A stretch of 64,000 nucleotides of DNA, taken from the NCBI RefSeq assembly GCF_027596085.1, contig NC_072471.1:8993539-9057538 (forward strand). The letters run 5' to 3'. Position 1 is the stretch's first letter. Every line of letters starts with the position of its first letter. Below are positions 24,746 through 36,725 of the stretch, in pieces. Both the position numbers and the translations under genes were made by a program. Below the pieces are notes generated by a model. That model searched no databases. It saw only the letters and a list, made by a program, of their open reading frames with translations, and had not been told where the DNA came from. This stretch comes from Anoplopoma fimbria. Taxonomy: Eukaryota > Chordata > Actinopteri > Perciformes > Anoplopomatidae.

Positions 24746-25867
24746 TGTATTAAGGAACATGTGGCATAAATTTGTGATAAGAGCTTGACAAAGGTTCCTG
24801 TCTCACATGAATCTGTTTGGAGTCTGTCCTACGGTTTGTCCTCACTGCGACAGCTGTTACAGCCTGTTCTTTCCCAAATGTTCTAAAGACATTAATAGGC
24901 ATAGTGCAACACACACAAAAAAAATAATCAGAAAAATTTCTGGCAAGCTGTTACTTCCACCTCCAGGCTGCTAGAAACAGATCAGAATTTAAATTATATT
25001 GACTTTTTGGGATAGGAGTTTGGTTGAGGTGTGTTATTAATCACAAGTACCTGGGCCCATTTAAAGCCTATGAACTACAAACAATCTGTTACACAGTTGT
25101 TACCCTTGTTAGATTAATCCTCGGTGATTCAGTAGCCACGGCACCTTCCATTAAGAGATGACTCTTTGACTCTTTGTGTAAAGATATGCATAAATTATGA
25201 GAAAGTAAGCGACAAAGTACTGTTTTTTCACACACGCAGGCTATAAAAACCAAACATGGTCAGACGCTCGAGACGTGTCTGAAATCAAAGACGGAATTTG
25301 TCACGTTCTTCATTTTTTAAAGGGAGCTGAATTTTCACACTAATTCCCAATGTTCTAGGATGTGTAAGGGGTGGCTTAACACCATGCACCATCCTCGGTT
25401 TCCATGACGACTGTGATCCCTGTATGATAATCGGATTCCCACTATAGCTGTGAAAACACTCATTCCTGTCCCCGATTCCAAGAAAATTATAACACGGAAA
25501 AAAGCGCGGCGAGGAATTTGACCGCGTGACGATAAACAGCCGGGTGAAGAAATGCCTCGCCGCTGATCCCAGTGAGTCTGTCTATAACTACTACAGCAGC
25601 AAGGTATCAAAGCTATAGTGTGGTGGAAGAGCTGAGCCGTTGATGGAGGAGGTTTTAGCAGCAGTGGCTGAACAACCCATTTTGTTTTTAACATGTGCAC
25701 TCTGGTATTAGAGGAGGAAGGAAAGCATTATTGACTCACCTGCTTTTCACGTTACAAAGTGGAGGAAGAGGAAGCACAGGAAGCAATTTGTGGTGTGTTT
25801 TGTGTGGACAACCTTTATTTAATAGTAAGAAAACAGAAACAGAAAGGAAATATCTGTAAAGAGTGAA

Positions 25868-25930
25868 GGGGAATGAATGAATCGAACCGGAGACCCTAAC
25901 TTTTTAACCACTCGACTTCGGGTGGCCCTA
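25868..25930 (-). repeat. possible tRNA-derived SINE head fragment
   Basis: On the minus strand an A-box-like GTCGAGTGGTTAA is followed by a good B box GGTTCGATTC. The spacing between them is too short and the flanks cannot form a cloverleaf, so this is not a functional tRNA gene. A shortened SINE head is the best guess. Confidence 0.3.
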
Positions 25931-27980
25931 ACAGCATGCATTTCTGTTCACAGATAACCTTTTTTTGTCCAAAATGTACTTTCCCATAAAACAAAACTGC
26001 CTCATTATGTTTCGAAACATATTTTTGTTTGTTTCTGACCCATCACAAATACTTTTCTGATGAAAGTCAGCTGAACTCCATTCATGGAGGAGGTCAGGGT
26101 GGATTGAAAGGTTTCCTTTTGACATTGTCTAGTTGTGAAGTCAACACCAGAGTTCGAATGACAGCTTTGACACCGGCATAAACGATGAATAAATGCATAA
26201 AAACAGCGGTGTGAAAGGAAATTCAACAGAGACAATATAAAGAGGGCAAGAACACGCTTCAGAAAAAGAGCATGTAGAAAAATCAGACATGCATTTGATT
26301 ATATTTTTCCATGAACATTGTTATCCAGAAGATCAATAAGTAACTGAATAACAGACATCTGCGTTCAATTTTACAGCTTTAATTGCATCCTTTTGTTTCC
26401 AGACGGCAGACACTGAGTTTTTCTTTTTTCTTACCCCACAGCTGAGAGAGGAAAAGCTTGACTGCATAAATTCTTTTCTCTGGCACAGTCTTAGCCTTTT
26501 CACATTTATCTCCAGCTCAGAGTATGACAGTTATAGATCCCCTCTCCTTTTGCACAAGACAAATTACCTTATTACCCCAGAGGACCATTCAAAACAGGAT
26601 AACGTCAGGCGTGGCTAAAACGCCTCTGAGAGAATACAGACCGCCGTTTCTCAGGGAAACCCATCAAAAGCACATTTCAGACGAGTGCTGGAAGTTGTTT
26701 TGGGGTCTTTCAACACACATCAAGAGGCTCATCCAGAACCACTGGTGGACTAAGCAGCAGTGTCAGCTTCAGTGAAATGTAATACTGTCCAGACGTTTAT
26801 AGACGAGCACCTTCTGCTGGGGCTGATTTCCTGCTGAGGACACATTTGTTTTCACCATAATGAAGTTTTTTTTTTTCTGTGTACTGACAGAGATGTGCCT
26901 GGAGGGCAGCACTCCCATCTCTGGTTTAGTGTGTGTTTATATATGTGTGTGTGTTTCCCTTTGTGTTGTCATAGCACTAAGGGGGCAAGGGAGATAGTCC
27001 AGGCACACACTGTTCTCCCTTGTGGGAAATTAGTATCCACATGCGTAATTACAGGAAAGGACAGGATTCATTTTTCCTCGGTTATGTACTTAAAGACCTG
27101 AGGCCCTCTGCGTTATCTTAGGATCTCTATATCTTGCATTGTTAAATAATTCACGTTGACATCTGTGTGTGAGCGGGAATGTTTGATGCTGACCAGGTGA
27201 AAAAGCCACCTTGGTTCTGTTAGCAACCAATCTTAAGTTCATTTTATGGAGGAAGTTTCCATCACGTTGACCTCGCTACTCCAAAGGTCACGGCTGTTGT
27301 AGTCCTTTTTTTTTTTTTTTTTTTAAAGAAGCTCATTGATTTGGATTCAGACAGATCTGCTGAGAACCGTCGGGACTAATGAGCCCCAATATGCTCCAGT
27401 GTCCAATCACAAACCGTCAAGTCTGATTCATAATGGCAGACCTTAATAGCATGACTGATAGGCTAATAGACCAATCACATTTGTGTCAGTCATCAGAAAT
27501 AGGCTTGCCCTTTTTTTTTTTTCAGTGGATTCAATTGATTTGCATAAATCATAACACAGTAACTCTGTTGTTGCTCTATTGTTGCAAACTGGATCAGTTT
27601 ACGTTTTTGTATTTATACATTTTCTACAAAGAAAACTCAACAGGATATTTTTATTTTCATTAGGTAAAAGTAAAGTAATACAAGCATTTTATCAAATGAA
27701 ATCCCAAAATGGGTTTGCTTCAAAGAAAAACACAGTATTTGTAGTACACAGTAATTGATAAATTAATAAATGTGAGGAGTCAGGAGACGCAAAATAGTAA
27801 GGAGAAGGAGAATGCTACTCGAGAGCCTACCTTAGCATTTCAACAAAGCAAGCTAACACCTTGGTCACCGGACGGCGGTCTGGTGGTTTCTAGGCGGGGC
27901 CATAGCTCCTTTTAAAAAACAAACAAAAAAACAGCGAGTAAACATCCTGGTTGTCCTAAACCATCACTTTCATATTACAG

Positions 27981-28051
27981 ATTTAGCCCCGACAAAATCA
28001 TTCTCATCTGAGTGACTCTTCGGATTATTCACGCCGGATTTTGTCCCTCAG
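27981..28051 (+). other. candidate small non-coding exon
   Basis: An acceptor-like CATATTACAG ends at 27980 and a donor-like CAG followed by GTGAGC begins after 28051, defining 71 bases without repeat similarity. Could be an internal 5' UTR exon of syt1. Such pairs also arise by chance. Confidence 0.2.
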
Positions 28052-28192
28052 GTGAGCAGCGCTTCTCACTCGATGTTTATGCAGGTTGTCAACACCTGAC
28101 GGCGGGTGAAGTACTGCTGGCAGTTGGTTTCCCTTTGCCCGATCAGTCTGGACTGTTGGCCCACAGCTGAAGGTCAGATCAGGGCAGCCTCA

Positions 28193-28197
<5 letters not shown>

Positions 28198-28259
<62 letters not shown>
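28198..28259. repeat. (CA)n microsatellite, about 31 units
   Basis: Perfect CA run, 150 bases after the candidate small exon at 27981-28051. Confidence 0.97.
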
Positions 28260-28262
<3 letters not shown>

Positions 28263-28469
28263 CATTGGCATGAAAAATCAGGCCAATTTAGCGGGAGATT
28301 CATGGAGGAACCAGCAGACATCTGGAGGGAGCTGGAGGATGATCTGAGTTGTCCAATTAGACATGAATTAAGGAAATTTGAGTTTGTGTAAAACTTAGCG
28401 GGCTGATCATAAAACCAGAAGATTAAAGCTTTAGCTGAAGAAGTTCCTGATGATCCTATATGTATTTTC

Positions 28470-29065
28470 CGCTGTATATTTGTACATATTTTTATACCTC
28501 CAAGTCTGTCCGACCAGCTGGCTGTCCAGTCCAATCTTGTGAAAGCGAATATCTCAGGAACACCTTCAGGGAATTTCTTCACATTTTGGAACAAACGTCC
28601 ACTTGGATCAAGGATGAATTGATCGATTTTGGTGGTCAAAGTTCACTGTGACCTCACAAAAATAATTTGAGACGATTTCACTCTGAAGTCAAATAGGATA
28701 AAATAATCAAGTGGTGACATTTTGGGAAGGCCTTGGTGTAAACTGATACTTGAAACTGTGAGACAGTTATTGTATCCATTAAATAACATTTATTAAGTAT
28801 AGTTATTGTAGTTCCCTATTTGATGGCGACAAGTTATGTTTTCTGGTTGTGCGTCCGTACGTAGGAACGCCTGGAGGGAATTTCTTCAAATTTGGAAGGA
28901 TGTACTGATTACATTTTGGAGGTCAAAGGTGAAGGACGCTGTGACCTCACAGCCATCCCGTTTTGGTGATATCTCGTGAAGTCCTTGAGCAAATTTCTTC
29001 AGATTTGGCACAAATGTCCACTTAAACTCAAATCTGGTTAGATTTTGGTGGTCAAAGGTCATCAT
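28470..29065 (+). repeat. percomorph satellite-like repeat, about two degenerate units
   Basis: Recurring phrases: ATATCTCAGGAACACCTTC, GGGAATTTCTTCA, ACAAACGTCCACTTGGA, TTTTGGTGGTCAAAG and CACTGTGACCTCACA. They recur at about 28540, 28865 and 28975. The family is familiar from percomorph genomes, often as tandem arrays. Open frames here (28262 -, 28460 +, 29045 +) are artefacts of the repeat. Confidence 0.75.
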
Positions 29066-32000
29066 CGCCTTATGTCTGCAGAAGCCAGGATATGGTTTGA
29101 CATTATTATCATCTCATCACAACAAGTAAAGACATGCTGTCTATTCCTTTTAGCGTTATTTGTTTTATTCCAGCATCATTTCTCAAAGCCGCAGCGGCTT
29201 GTATATTTACACCTGACATATACGAAGCAAGAAGGAAATGACGAGCCCAGAGTCATGGCAACACTTCTGCAAAATATCCGCCCCCTTCTAGCTGTGCACA
29301 CCAGACGATAAAAGATTTTCCTTTGTGTTTTCAAAGCTCACGTGAGAGCTATATGACTTGGCTAAGCCCTTTAACGGAGACAAAGTGGTTGTCATTTTTC
29401 CTAACACCACCTAATTCCCTTAAATGTCACACGAACACACACAGCTGGTTCTGAATGGAGGCGCCCTGCTGCTGCTGCTGTTTCCTCTGGGGTATTCCCT
29501 TTTTTTAAAGATTGATCCCTTGGCTTGGCGTCTGTATACTTTTCCCCCACATGTTAAAACAATCTGAAAGGTTAAATTCAGTTGCAAAAGTTCATAAATG
29601 TACTGTGTTTTTCACTTTGTCAGAGTGTTTGCTGGTTTTCCTGATGGCAAAGTCTGCTCCTACTTCTGATTTAAATTAAAAATCCAGACATCGTCTCTGA
29701 CATCTGACTAGGTTTTTGACTCTTTCTCCCCCTCTGTTTTGTTTTGTGCATCGCCCCGCAGTAGTGCCTTCTTACAGAAAAGTCCTTTCTGAACAAGTGC
29801 GGATATCTCTCCGCACTCCCTCGTGGGATAACTAACAGCCTGTTCAGTCAAGGGTTATCAGCTGCAGATGGCTGAAGACAATAAACACGATCAAACATGG
29901 GGGTGGGTATGTTGAGTCAGCATGTCTTAAACCAAGTCATAGTATGATGCAACGCTGCCCTTTTTTGCAATATTGCCTTATTTTATCTCCCCAAATTATC
30001 TGTTTAATGTTTTCTATATTTGCATCAGTTTGACCTTTTTCCTACAAAGCAACACTCAAGATTGAATATCCTCGTATCAGCGGCAGGCGCAGCTTCTTTA
30101 CAAACTAACAAAACAATCTAACTTGTGTAATGAGATGTGTGGGCTGCCTCTCACTATTAATGGCTCCTATAAATCACCTATTTATCTGCACTCACGACTG
30201 GTGCTGAGTACCAGCCTTTTCTCTCTCACTACAGTGAGCCGACTGCAAGCGACGCTGTCCGGTAATCTTGATTAATTCTGTTTACCTCAGTGCAGTCATT
30301 ATAGAGAATGGCCCCCGTAATTTTAGCAGACAATGTGTTGGAGTTGAGAGCTTGACCTCGATCTTGCTCTGCTCTTTCTTTTCAAGGTCACTGGCTTTTT
30401 TCCGTAGTAAGTAACATCAGAGGAAAAAGAATAATCATTTTACACAATTTTGGTGGCTTGTTTAATACTCAGGACGAACTGGTTTCCACATTAAAGATTA
30501 CAATAAGTAATTATCTGTGTAGTTGTCATTCAAGGGAGAGCGAAAACTCTGCATTTCAAAGAACATCACACAGCAGCAAAGATAGCATAGCATGTCACTT
30601 TTTCTGAACCTGTGGAACGAAGAGAAATCACAGCGAATAGCACCGCACGCTGCACATCCATTTGCCTAATGATCATGCAGGAGAGGGTCCCACTCCAACT
30701 ACAATGCTGCCTGATTGTACGGTCCTCAGCAGTACCAGAGATAGCTTGTGCCAGGCTTTACTTCACATCAGTTGAAACTCTTTTGTGCATAGATAATAAC
30801 TCAAAGAGAGCATTTATTCTTATATAATCGTCCTCCTGCTGAGCCCCTTCAGTCCACTTATGTGCCATTTTGCGCGATTAGATAAAGGTCGTTTGATGTC
30901 TCTGATTACGCATTCTGCCGGTTTCTCTGTTGTGGTTTCAGCGAGTGTAAAAAAAAAAAAAAAGAAAATGCCGGATAAACAGTGCTTTTATACAGCAGCT
31001 GCAAAGTGTATAGTGCAGTAATGAAATACTTTTTTTGCTCGGTATAAGAGGTGATCCATCTGTATAATCACGGCCAGTCAGAACTGAATGCGGCAATTTC
31101 ATATATTCAATTTAGCTAATCATACTTGCTCCGTTCCTATTTTTCGACCTAAGATATTGAACTGAATAAATTAAACTGATTAAAGTGATATTGTCCAACA
31201 TGGTAGAACCCTAAAGGAGGCTATTATCAGAACTATGTAATAGAAGAGTCAAATTTCTCCTTATTCAACAGCTTGAAATGTTTCATACTTGTACTTTAAC
31301 CCTGAAGGTCACAATATTTTCTCCAACATATACTACCCAAACTACAAAGAAAAGAGACAGAATTAAAGCAGAAAAAAAGGTAAAACCCTCCGTGCTTGGC
31401 CTTGCTCACCCACGGATCTCAAATGGAATCCCGTAATAGACCAATTTCAGCTCTGCCTGCCTGAAGCAAACCAGGCCCTTTATTCACGTACTCTGGTCTC
31501 TTCCTCTTTGGCCAGATTGCCCCCCGTCTCTGGCAGGATAAAAATGAAAGAAGATGGTCGAGCCGGGAGGTCACAGCACAGAGAGCTCCACATTATGGAT
31601 GGTAATGGTGCTGTTTGTACGCCCGGCTCCACTCCTGCTCATTCGGCGGGTTCCCAGGGCGCCGCACCTCACTCCAAGGCCACAGGGGGGGGTCCAGGTC
31701 CAGGTCCATGCTTTCAGTATTTGGGTTCCCCTGGTGGATCAGGGCTGGTCCAATCACACAGTGAGATCTGAGGTAATAAGCGCTGCTCCGTCAGGCTGCA
31801 CACACTGAGAGAGTTGAGAGGCGGAGGACAAAAGAGAGCTGTAGCCTGGGATTCAGAGCATGGCAGGGGGGATAAAGGATGTGTTGTTGAAAAAAAAAGA
31901 AATACCTGTAATGAATCCGAAAACCTGGGAGGATATAAAATATATATTTCTGCTGTAGTATATATGTGTTACCAAAAGTTTTTACTCCAACAACCACCGA

Positions 32001-32629
32001 TGTGTAATTGAGCAAACAATTTTACTGTTGCTATCTTTAAATACCGACATTTCTCAGCAGATTATCAGCGCTTTTTATACTGATAATTATTGTTATCATT
32101 ACGTGATTGAATAAATCCTGTGCATGGTTTCTGTGCAGCTACAGTGCTCGTTATAAAAGTGCTGTAAAGCTCGGTCTCTCATTATTTAATGTTGTTATAC
32201 TCGTTAAGTAACTGCAAAGACACATTAAAGAAACAGAAGTAATCTTTAAGCATGCAGTCTTAACAGTCATATTCATTGATTATTGAGTAAAGTCAAAGAA
32301 AGATATCAGAGGACACTGGATCTGTTAGTTTCATAATTTATTATTTGTTAGTTTTTTGCATCCCAAAGTGAGTCCAGGCAACTGAAGGAGTCTCAGTATG
32401 GAGCACAATAATCCCCAAAGGTTTATATAAAAATCTAACAGAAGCACATCCACTGTAACACATATCAAATACACAAAATGCAGAAGGCAAGAGATGCCAC
32501 GGGCGAGTATGGTCACAAAGAAACTAGAGCAGGATGTTGTGCTGTTGTGGTGGAAATCGATTGACACAGCAGCGTGCAGCAGGAAGAAGCAGTGAGTGTA
32601 TCAGCGCTGCTGGTGTGATGAGTCAGAAT

Positions 32630-32700
32630 TTGTTTATTTATCTGATCTTTATTTAACCAGGAACTCTCTTTAGGCACATTATTTTTCGAGAGACCTGGCC
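32630..32700. repeat. short teleost repeat fragment
   Basis: TTTATTTAACCAGGAACTCT and TTCGAGAGACCTGGCC are hallmarks of a widespread fish repeat; only about 70 bases are preserved. Confidence 0.5.
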
Positions 32701-34744
32701 GTAATAAAAGCATAAAATAGCTAACGTGAGAAAAACACGCAGTCAGTTCACAACAAGGACATGCTGCACAATACAACGTGACCTGAATTACATTAAATAA
32801 ATAATATTCAAGCAAGTTTGAATGCAGTGTTTGAATGCTTAGTGTGTTTCAATAAAGCCCAACTTGTGGATTGTTCCAATATGGGAGTGTTTTATATAAA
32901 AAGACAGTTTTGCTTAGTTAAGAATAGACTCTGGGGACTTATGAAAGTATGTTATAATTAAGAACGCCTCACTGTCTTCATTTAATGACAAGATGCTGAA
33001 AAAGTTGAAGAATGATGTATTCCCAGACCTCTAAAAGTGTAGAAATGTGTGTGTAAGTAGACGCACTGCTGCAGCCACAGAAGTCCTGTGATTTGGTGGA
33101 ACAGCAGTGAGGATTTGGACGGCGTGCTTCTGTGTGCTTTGACCTCCATCAGGCCCTGGAGTCTGGCTCTGTGTGGCGGCGGTCCGCCGGCCTTTTTTCT
33201 GTCTGATCGGATTGGGACGCAATTGAATGACACAACTGTTTGCCGGTGCCCAGCGGAGGCCGACCGGCATTCAGCTTGTGCCAAACTGGCTCTCTGCTGA
33301 GATGTCTCACTGGGAAATCCAGCACCACCTCTCAAATCTCCTGCTGTTTACCAAAAATAAGAATTATCACAGCAGCACATCCTGCCTCAAACTGTCACCT
33401 CTCATAATTGGAATTATCAAATGACACACATGCTTAGATAATTAAATTTCCATGTCCTGATTTTAAGACATTTAGAAAAATCAGGCTGAAAACTGACATG
33501 GTGGTAAACAACTAAAGACAATTGTGTAGTTTTGCTTATGCTCCATTTTCTAATAACATATCTATTCTGTGCATCATAGTGTTTGGAACTGCTAGACAAT
33601 CATTTGTGGAATTGCAACCCCTCTGGGTTTCCTCTTTGTGTTGTTGTTTTGGTGAGTTTTTCCAGCTGGCCAGCTGCAGCGCTTTCCAACCAGAATTCGG
33701 GGAATGAAAAGCATCGGTATCGGCTGTTGCTGGGGACGGATGTCAGGAAGGATTGCACACTGGAGCTGGCAAGCCCTGACATGCCATCCTCTATAAGAAG
33801 AAAGTAATTGGCCTCCTAATTGCTCTCAGAGGCATGTTTCACCGACCGAGCCAGTTCCCGGGCCTGCCTTCAGCCTCAGTACGAGTCCAGTGTCAGCTCT
33901 GTGTGATCTGACCTGAACATGAGACAGACAAGAGAAAAAAAGCAGCTCTTTCTTCCTCCTCCGGCTTCCTCTTTCCTCTTTTTTTCCCTTCCCATTATAC
34001 TCCACCAGCGCTGTCACTCTGTGTCTGCAGCTCTGTTTATCTCCCTCAGGGGGCACTCTCTTCTCCAGCCAAACACCCCAGTCAGTGAGCTGTTAAATCA
34101 GACTTAAATCAATGGGAGGTTTTTTTTCTACCGCCGTTTTAAGCGTTGTCACTGGAGACACACCTTCAGGATCTTGTCTTCAGCTTTCCTGTCTCTTTAG
34201 ACTAAAAAAATACATTTTATAACTGATATAACTTTTAATAGGACTCGTCTTTTCATCTTCCCGGCTAATGAGAGCTGAAATCGAACAGAAAGACTACAAG
34301 AAAATGTTTCAGTCTATCATTATGCAGAGCACAGTAATGGTGATATCTCTTTTCAGGCCCAGAAATATATTTTTGGCCTGAATGTCTTTGGATTCATGGG
34401 TAATAAGTGGTTAGGAAGATAAAGTTTTCAAATGGGAAGGGATGAGGTTTTGATTTGAAGCGTAAAAAACGATAATTGACAACATTGAAAAACTCCACAC
34501 GTTGTTGATTGTCCCCGGGGATGTAAACATGTTTTACTTATTGCGCCATTAATCAACAGCCCGTTGACTTTTACATCGTGGTTCATAATTCGGTAGTGGA
34601 TTTGAAAATGTAGACAAAAGGCTTAAGTGTTTGCAGCATCTGTTAGTCATCTCATTGCTTTAGTCATAGTCATCTGTGAAAGCTTTTGCGCTGCATCTGA
34701 ATGAGCAAACATCTCATTTGGAATCTTCGTACTTGTTCTTTGTG

Positions 34745-34765
34745 AAAAAAAAAAAAAAAAAAAAA
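34745..34765. repeat. poly-A tract, 21 bases
   Basis: A homopolymer run. No retroposed gene sequence was recognised upstream of it. Confidence 0.95.
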
Positions 34766-35657
34766 GGTGTTGATGGAGCGGCTATAAATGGGGGATTGGT
34801 GAAGTCAGAAGGCTCAGTGACTCAGGAGAAGCCATGACAGAGAGCTTTATACTGGTGGGGGGGAGGTTTCAACAGCCTACTTTGAATTAAGGCATGCAGT
34901 GAAATTGGATGTGTACGGGGTTTTGGTCCTGGGCCTGATCCACTCTGACAGGGTGGTGTGTCAGATGCAGTTCCCTGCAAAATTGCGCGGATTGGAGTTT
35001 ACTTGCTTACAAATACTGTGGCAGAGCTTCTCTGGAGGCAGGAATGATCTCAAGTGTTGTGTAACTGAGCTGGCAGAGACATAAACTGAATAAATCACAA
35101 CTTAGTAAAAGATGGCAGCTGAAACGTTCTCCTTCTAATTTGCGTTCATAGTGTCCAAGAATGCCTTGAAAACTGGACCGCTCATATAGAATTACTTAAT
35201 GAATAAATGTATTGAAGGAAAGTGTGGGTGATCTGGAGTTTGAGGAAGGCTAAGTTATCTAGCATATAATGTAGATTACTTGTTATAGAGGTGAAAATTG
35301 ATATGTGTAGGCGTGGTCTAATCAATTTGTTTGACAGTGGCATAGCAACATAAGTTAAGAACCCACCAACTGTGATCGGATTTGGATTAAAATATTGCAA
35401 AATACCTCTTTGGAGCACGAAAGTATGTGACACATCCTTTTTCCCCATTTGAACCCAGCCCACTTCAAACCAGTGAGAAAAGGTGAGGTTTAATAACTCA
35501 AATGTATAATTGATTATGGTTTCAGTACCATACATCCTTACGTCTCTTTGTGTGCAGTGTAATGTAGTCTAGAAATAAATTAAATAGTAATTTGGTTTTA
35601 ATTCAGCCATTAGTTCTAAGTAGCTCTTCCTGTTTGATGTAAAGTACTATATGCCTC

Positions 35658-35678
35658 TTCAGCACCACGGACAGCTCA
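35658..35678 (+). promoter_or_regulatory. canonical RE1/NRSE (REST-binding) motif
   Basis: Left half TTCAGCACC, spacer AC, right half GGACAGCTCA: a full match to the 17-base RE1 core, deviating only in the last right-half bases. It lies about 16.5 kb upstream of the syt1 start-codon exon in intron-like DNA without other recognisable features nearby. Confidence 0.7.
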
Positions 35679-36149
35679 CATTACAGTGCTCATAGTATCT
35701 ACAGCATAAAAACACGTTCAGATTACTCAATGAAAATACATTTACCAAATTAATGAGAGGCAGTCTTTATTTCAAATAACATAGAGCCTCACAGACCTCA
35801 TTTATTTTAATCACAAGACCGTGCAGTACCCAAAACTCACTGGAGCGTGGAATGGACATGGCAGCGTGAACGGCTTGGCCACAGCCAGCAGTGATAATTA
35901 TCATGTGGGCCGATGGAGGTGGGAGGTGGGGAGGGTTCTCTGTTGTTGCCTGGAGGTACGACTACAGCAAATGTTTTGGTTTTTGAGCCGTGTCTGCCAA
36001 TACTGGGATCATCATGATTATGTGTTAAGACCAGTAAGTTGGCCGTAGAGGTCAGAGGTCGGTGGCTTGTTGGTTACTGATGTGGAGCAGTGATACATTA
36101 CAATGTAATGTATTTTTGATATGCCTCCTGCCTGTTGTCTGTTTTTGTG

Positions 36150-36415
36150 ATGCGATATCTCAGGAACCCCTTATGGGAATTTCTTGAAATTTTGCACAAA
36201 CATTCACTTGTACTCAAGGATCAACTGATTAGATTTTGGTATTCAAAGTTCCTTGTGACCTCACAAAACACATGTTTGTCCATAACCAAAGAATTCATAT
36301 GCTAATTGTGACAAATTCAAACAAATGTCTAATAGGATAAAGTTATGCAGTGATGACTTTTGGACAGACAATGGATGTAAACTAATACTTGACTGGTTGG
36401 TGGAGGCATACAACT
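36150..36415 (+). repeat. same satellite-like repeat, single unit
   Basis: Contains CGATATCTCAGGAAC, GGGAATTTCTTGAAATTTTG, CTCAAGGATCAACTGATTAG and CCTTGTGACCTCACAAAACA, and ends with GGTTGGTGGAGGCATACAAC. Same order and orientation as the unit at 28540. Confidence 0.75.
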
Positions 36416-36589
36416 GGAAGGTGGTAATTCTAGTTTTTTCAGCTAGCAAATTATTTCTCCCCTGCGTCTGGAGACGAGGCAATCGAAAGCTAACAGAAAA
36501 GGCAACTGAATGTAAAATCCCTGGCAATTAATTGACTTGATAATTGCTTTAAGTAATTTCTCAAACAAAAATTCCAAACGATCAAAGTT

Positions 36590-36725
36590 TGAGCTTTTGA
36601 AATGTCAGGATTTGCTGGTTTCATGTGTGTTATAACACTATAAATTGGTTTTGCCATACAAAACAAGCAATTTAAAGATATCGACTTTGACTGTTATGAC
36701 ATATTACAGCCCAAATAATAACTAT
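36590..36725. repeat. AT-rich dispersed repeat, fragment
   Basis: TTTGAAATGTCAGGATTTGC followed by an AT-rich body and TGACATATTACAGCCCAAAT resembles one half and one terminus of the family. Confidence 0.4.

Larger units (their letters stand above)
24750..35650. other. intron-like DNA
   Basis: Only repeats and the small exon candidate stand out. A poly-T run (27307-27324), a short CTG run (about 29467) and a poly-A run (about 30949-30963) are present. The 87-residue frame at 31508-31771 is Pro/Gly-rich without domain similarity. A CTCF-like CCCTCAGGGGGCAC lies at about 34044-34057. Confidence 0.45.

Noticed and set aside
25868..25930. tRNA gene on the minus strand
   Set aside because: A- and B-box-like words exist, but spacing is too short and no cloverleaf can be drawn; kept only as a possible SINE fragment.
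30250..30275. Possible reverse RE1 at GACGCTGTCCGG
   Set aside because: The second half-site is missing, leaving only a half motif.
31508..31808. Gly/Pro-rich + strand frames
   Set aside because: Two overlapping frames are open over the same GC-rich DNA, and neither resembles a protein family.
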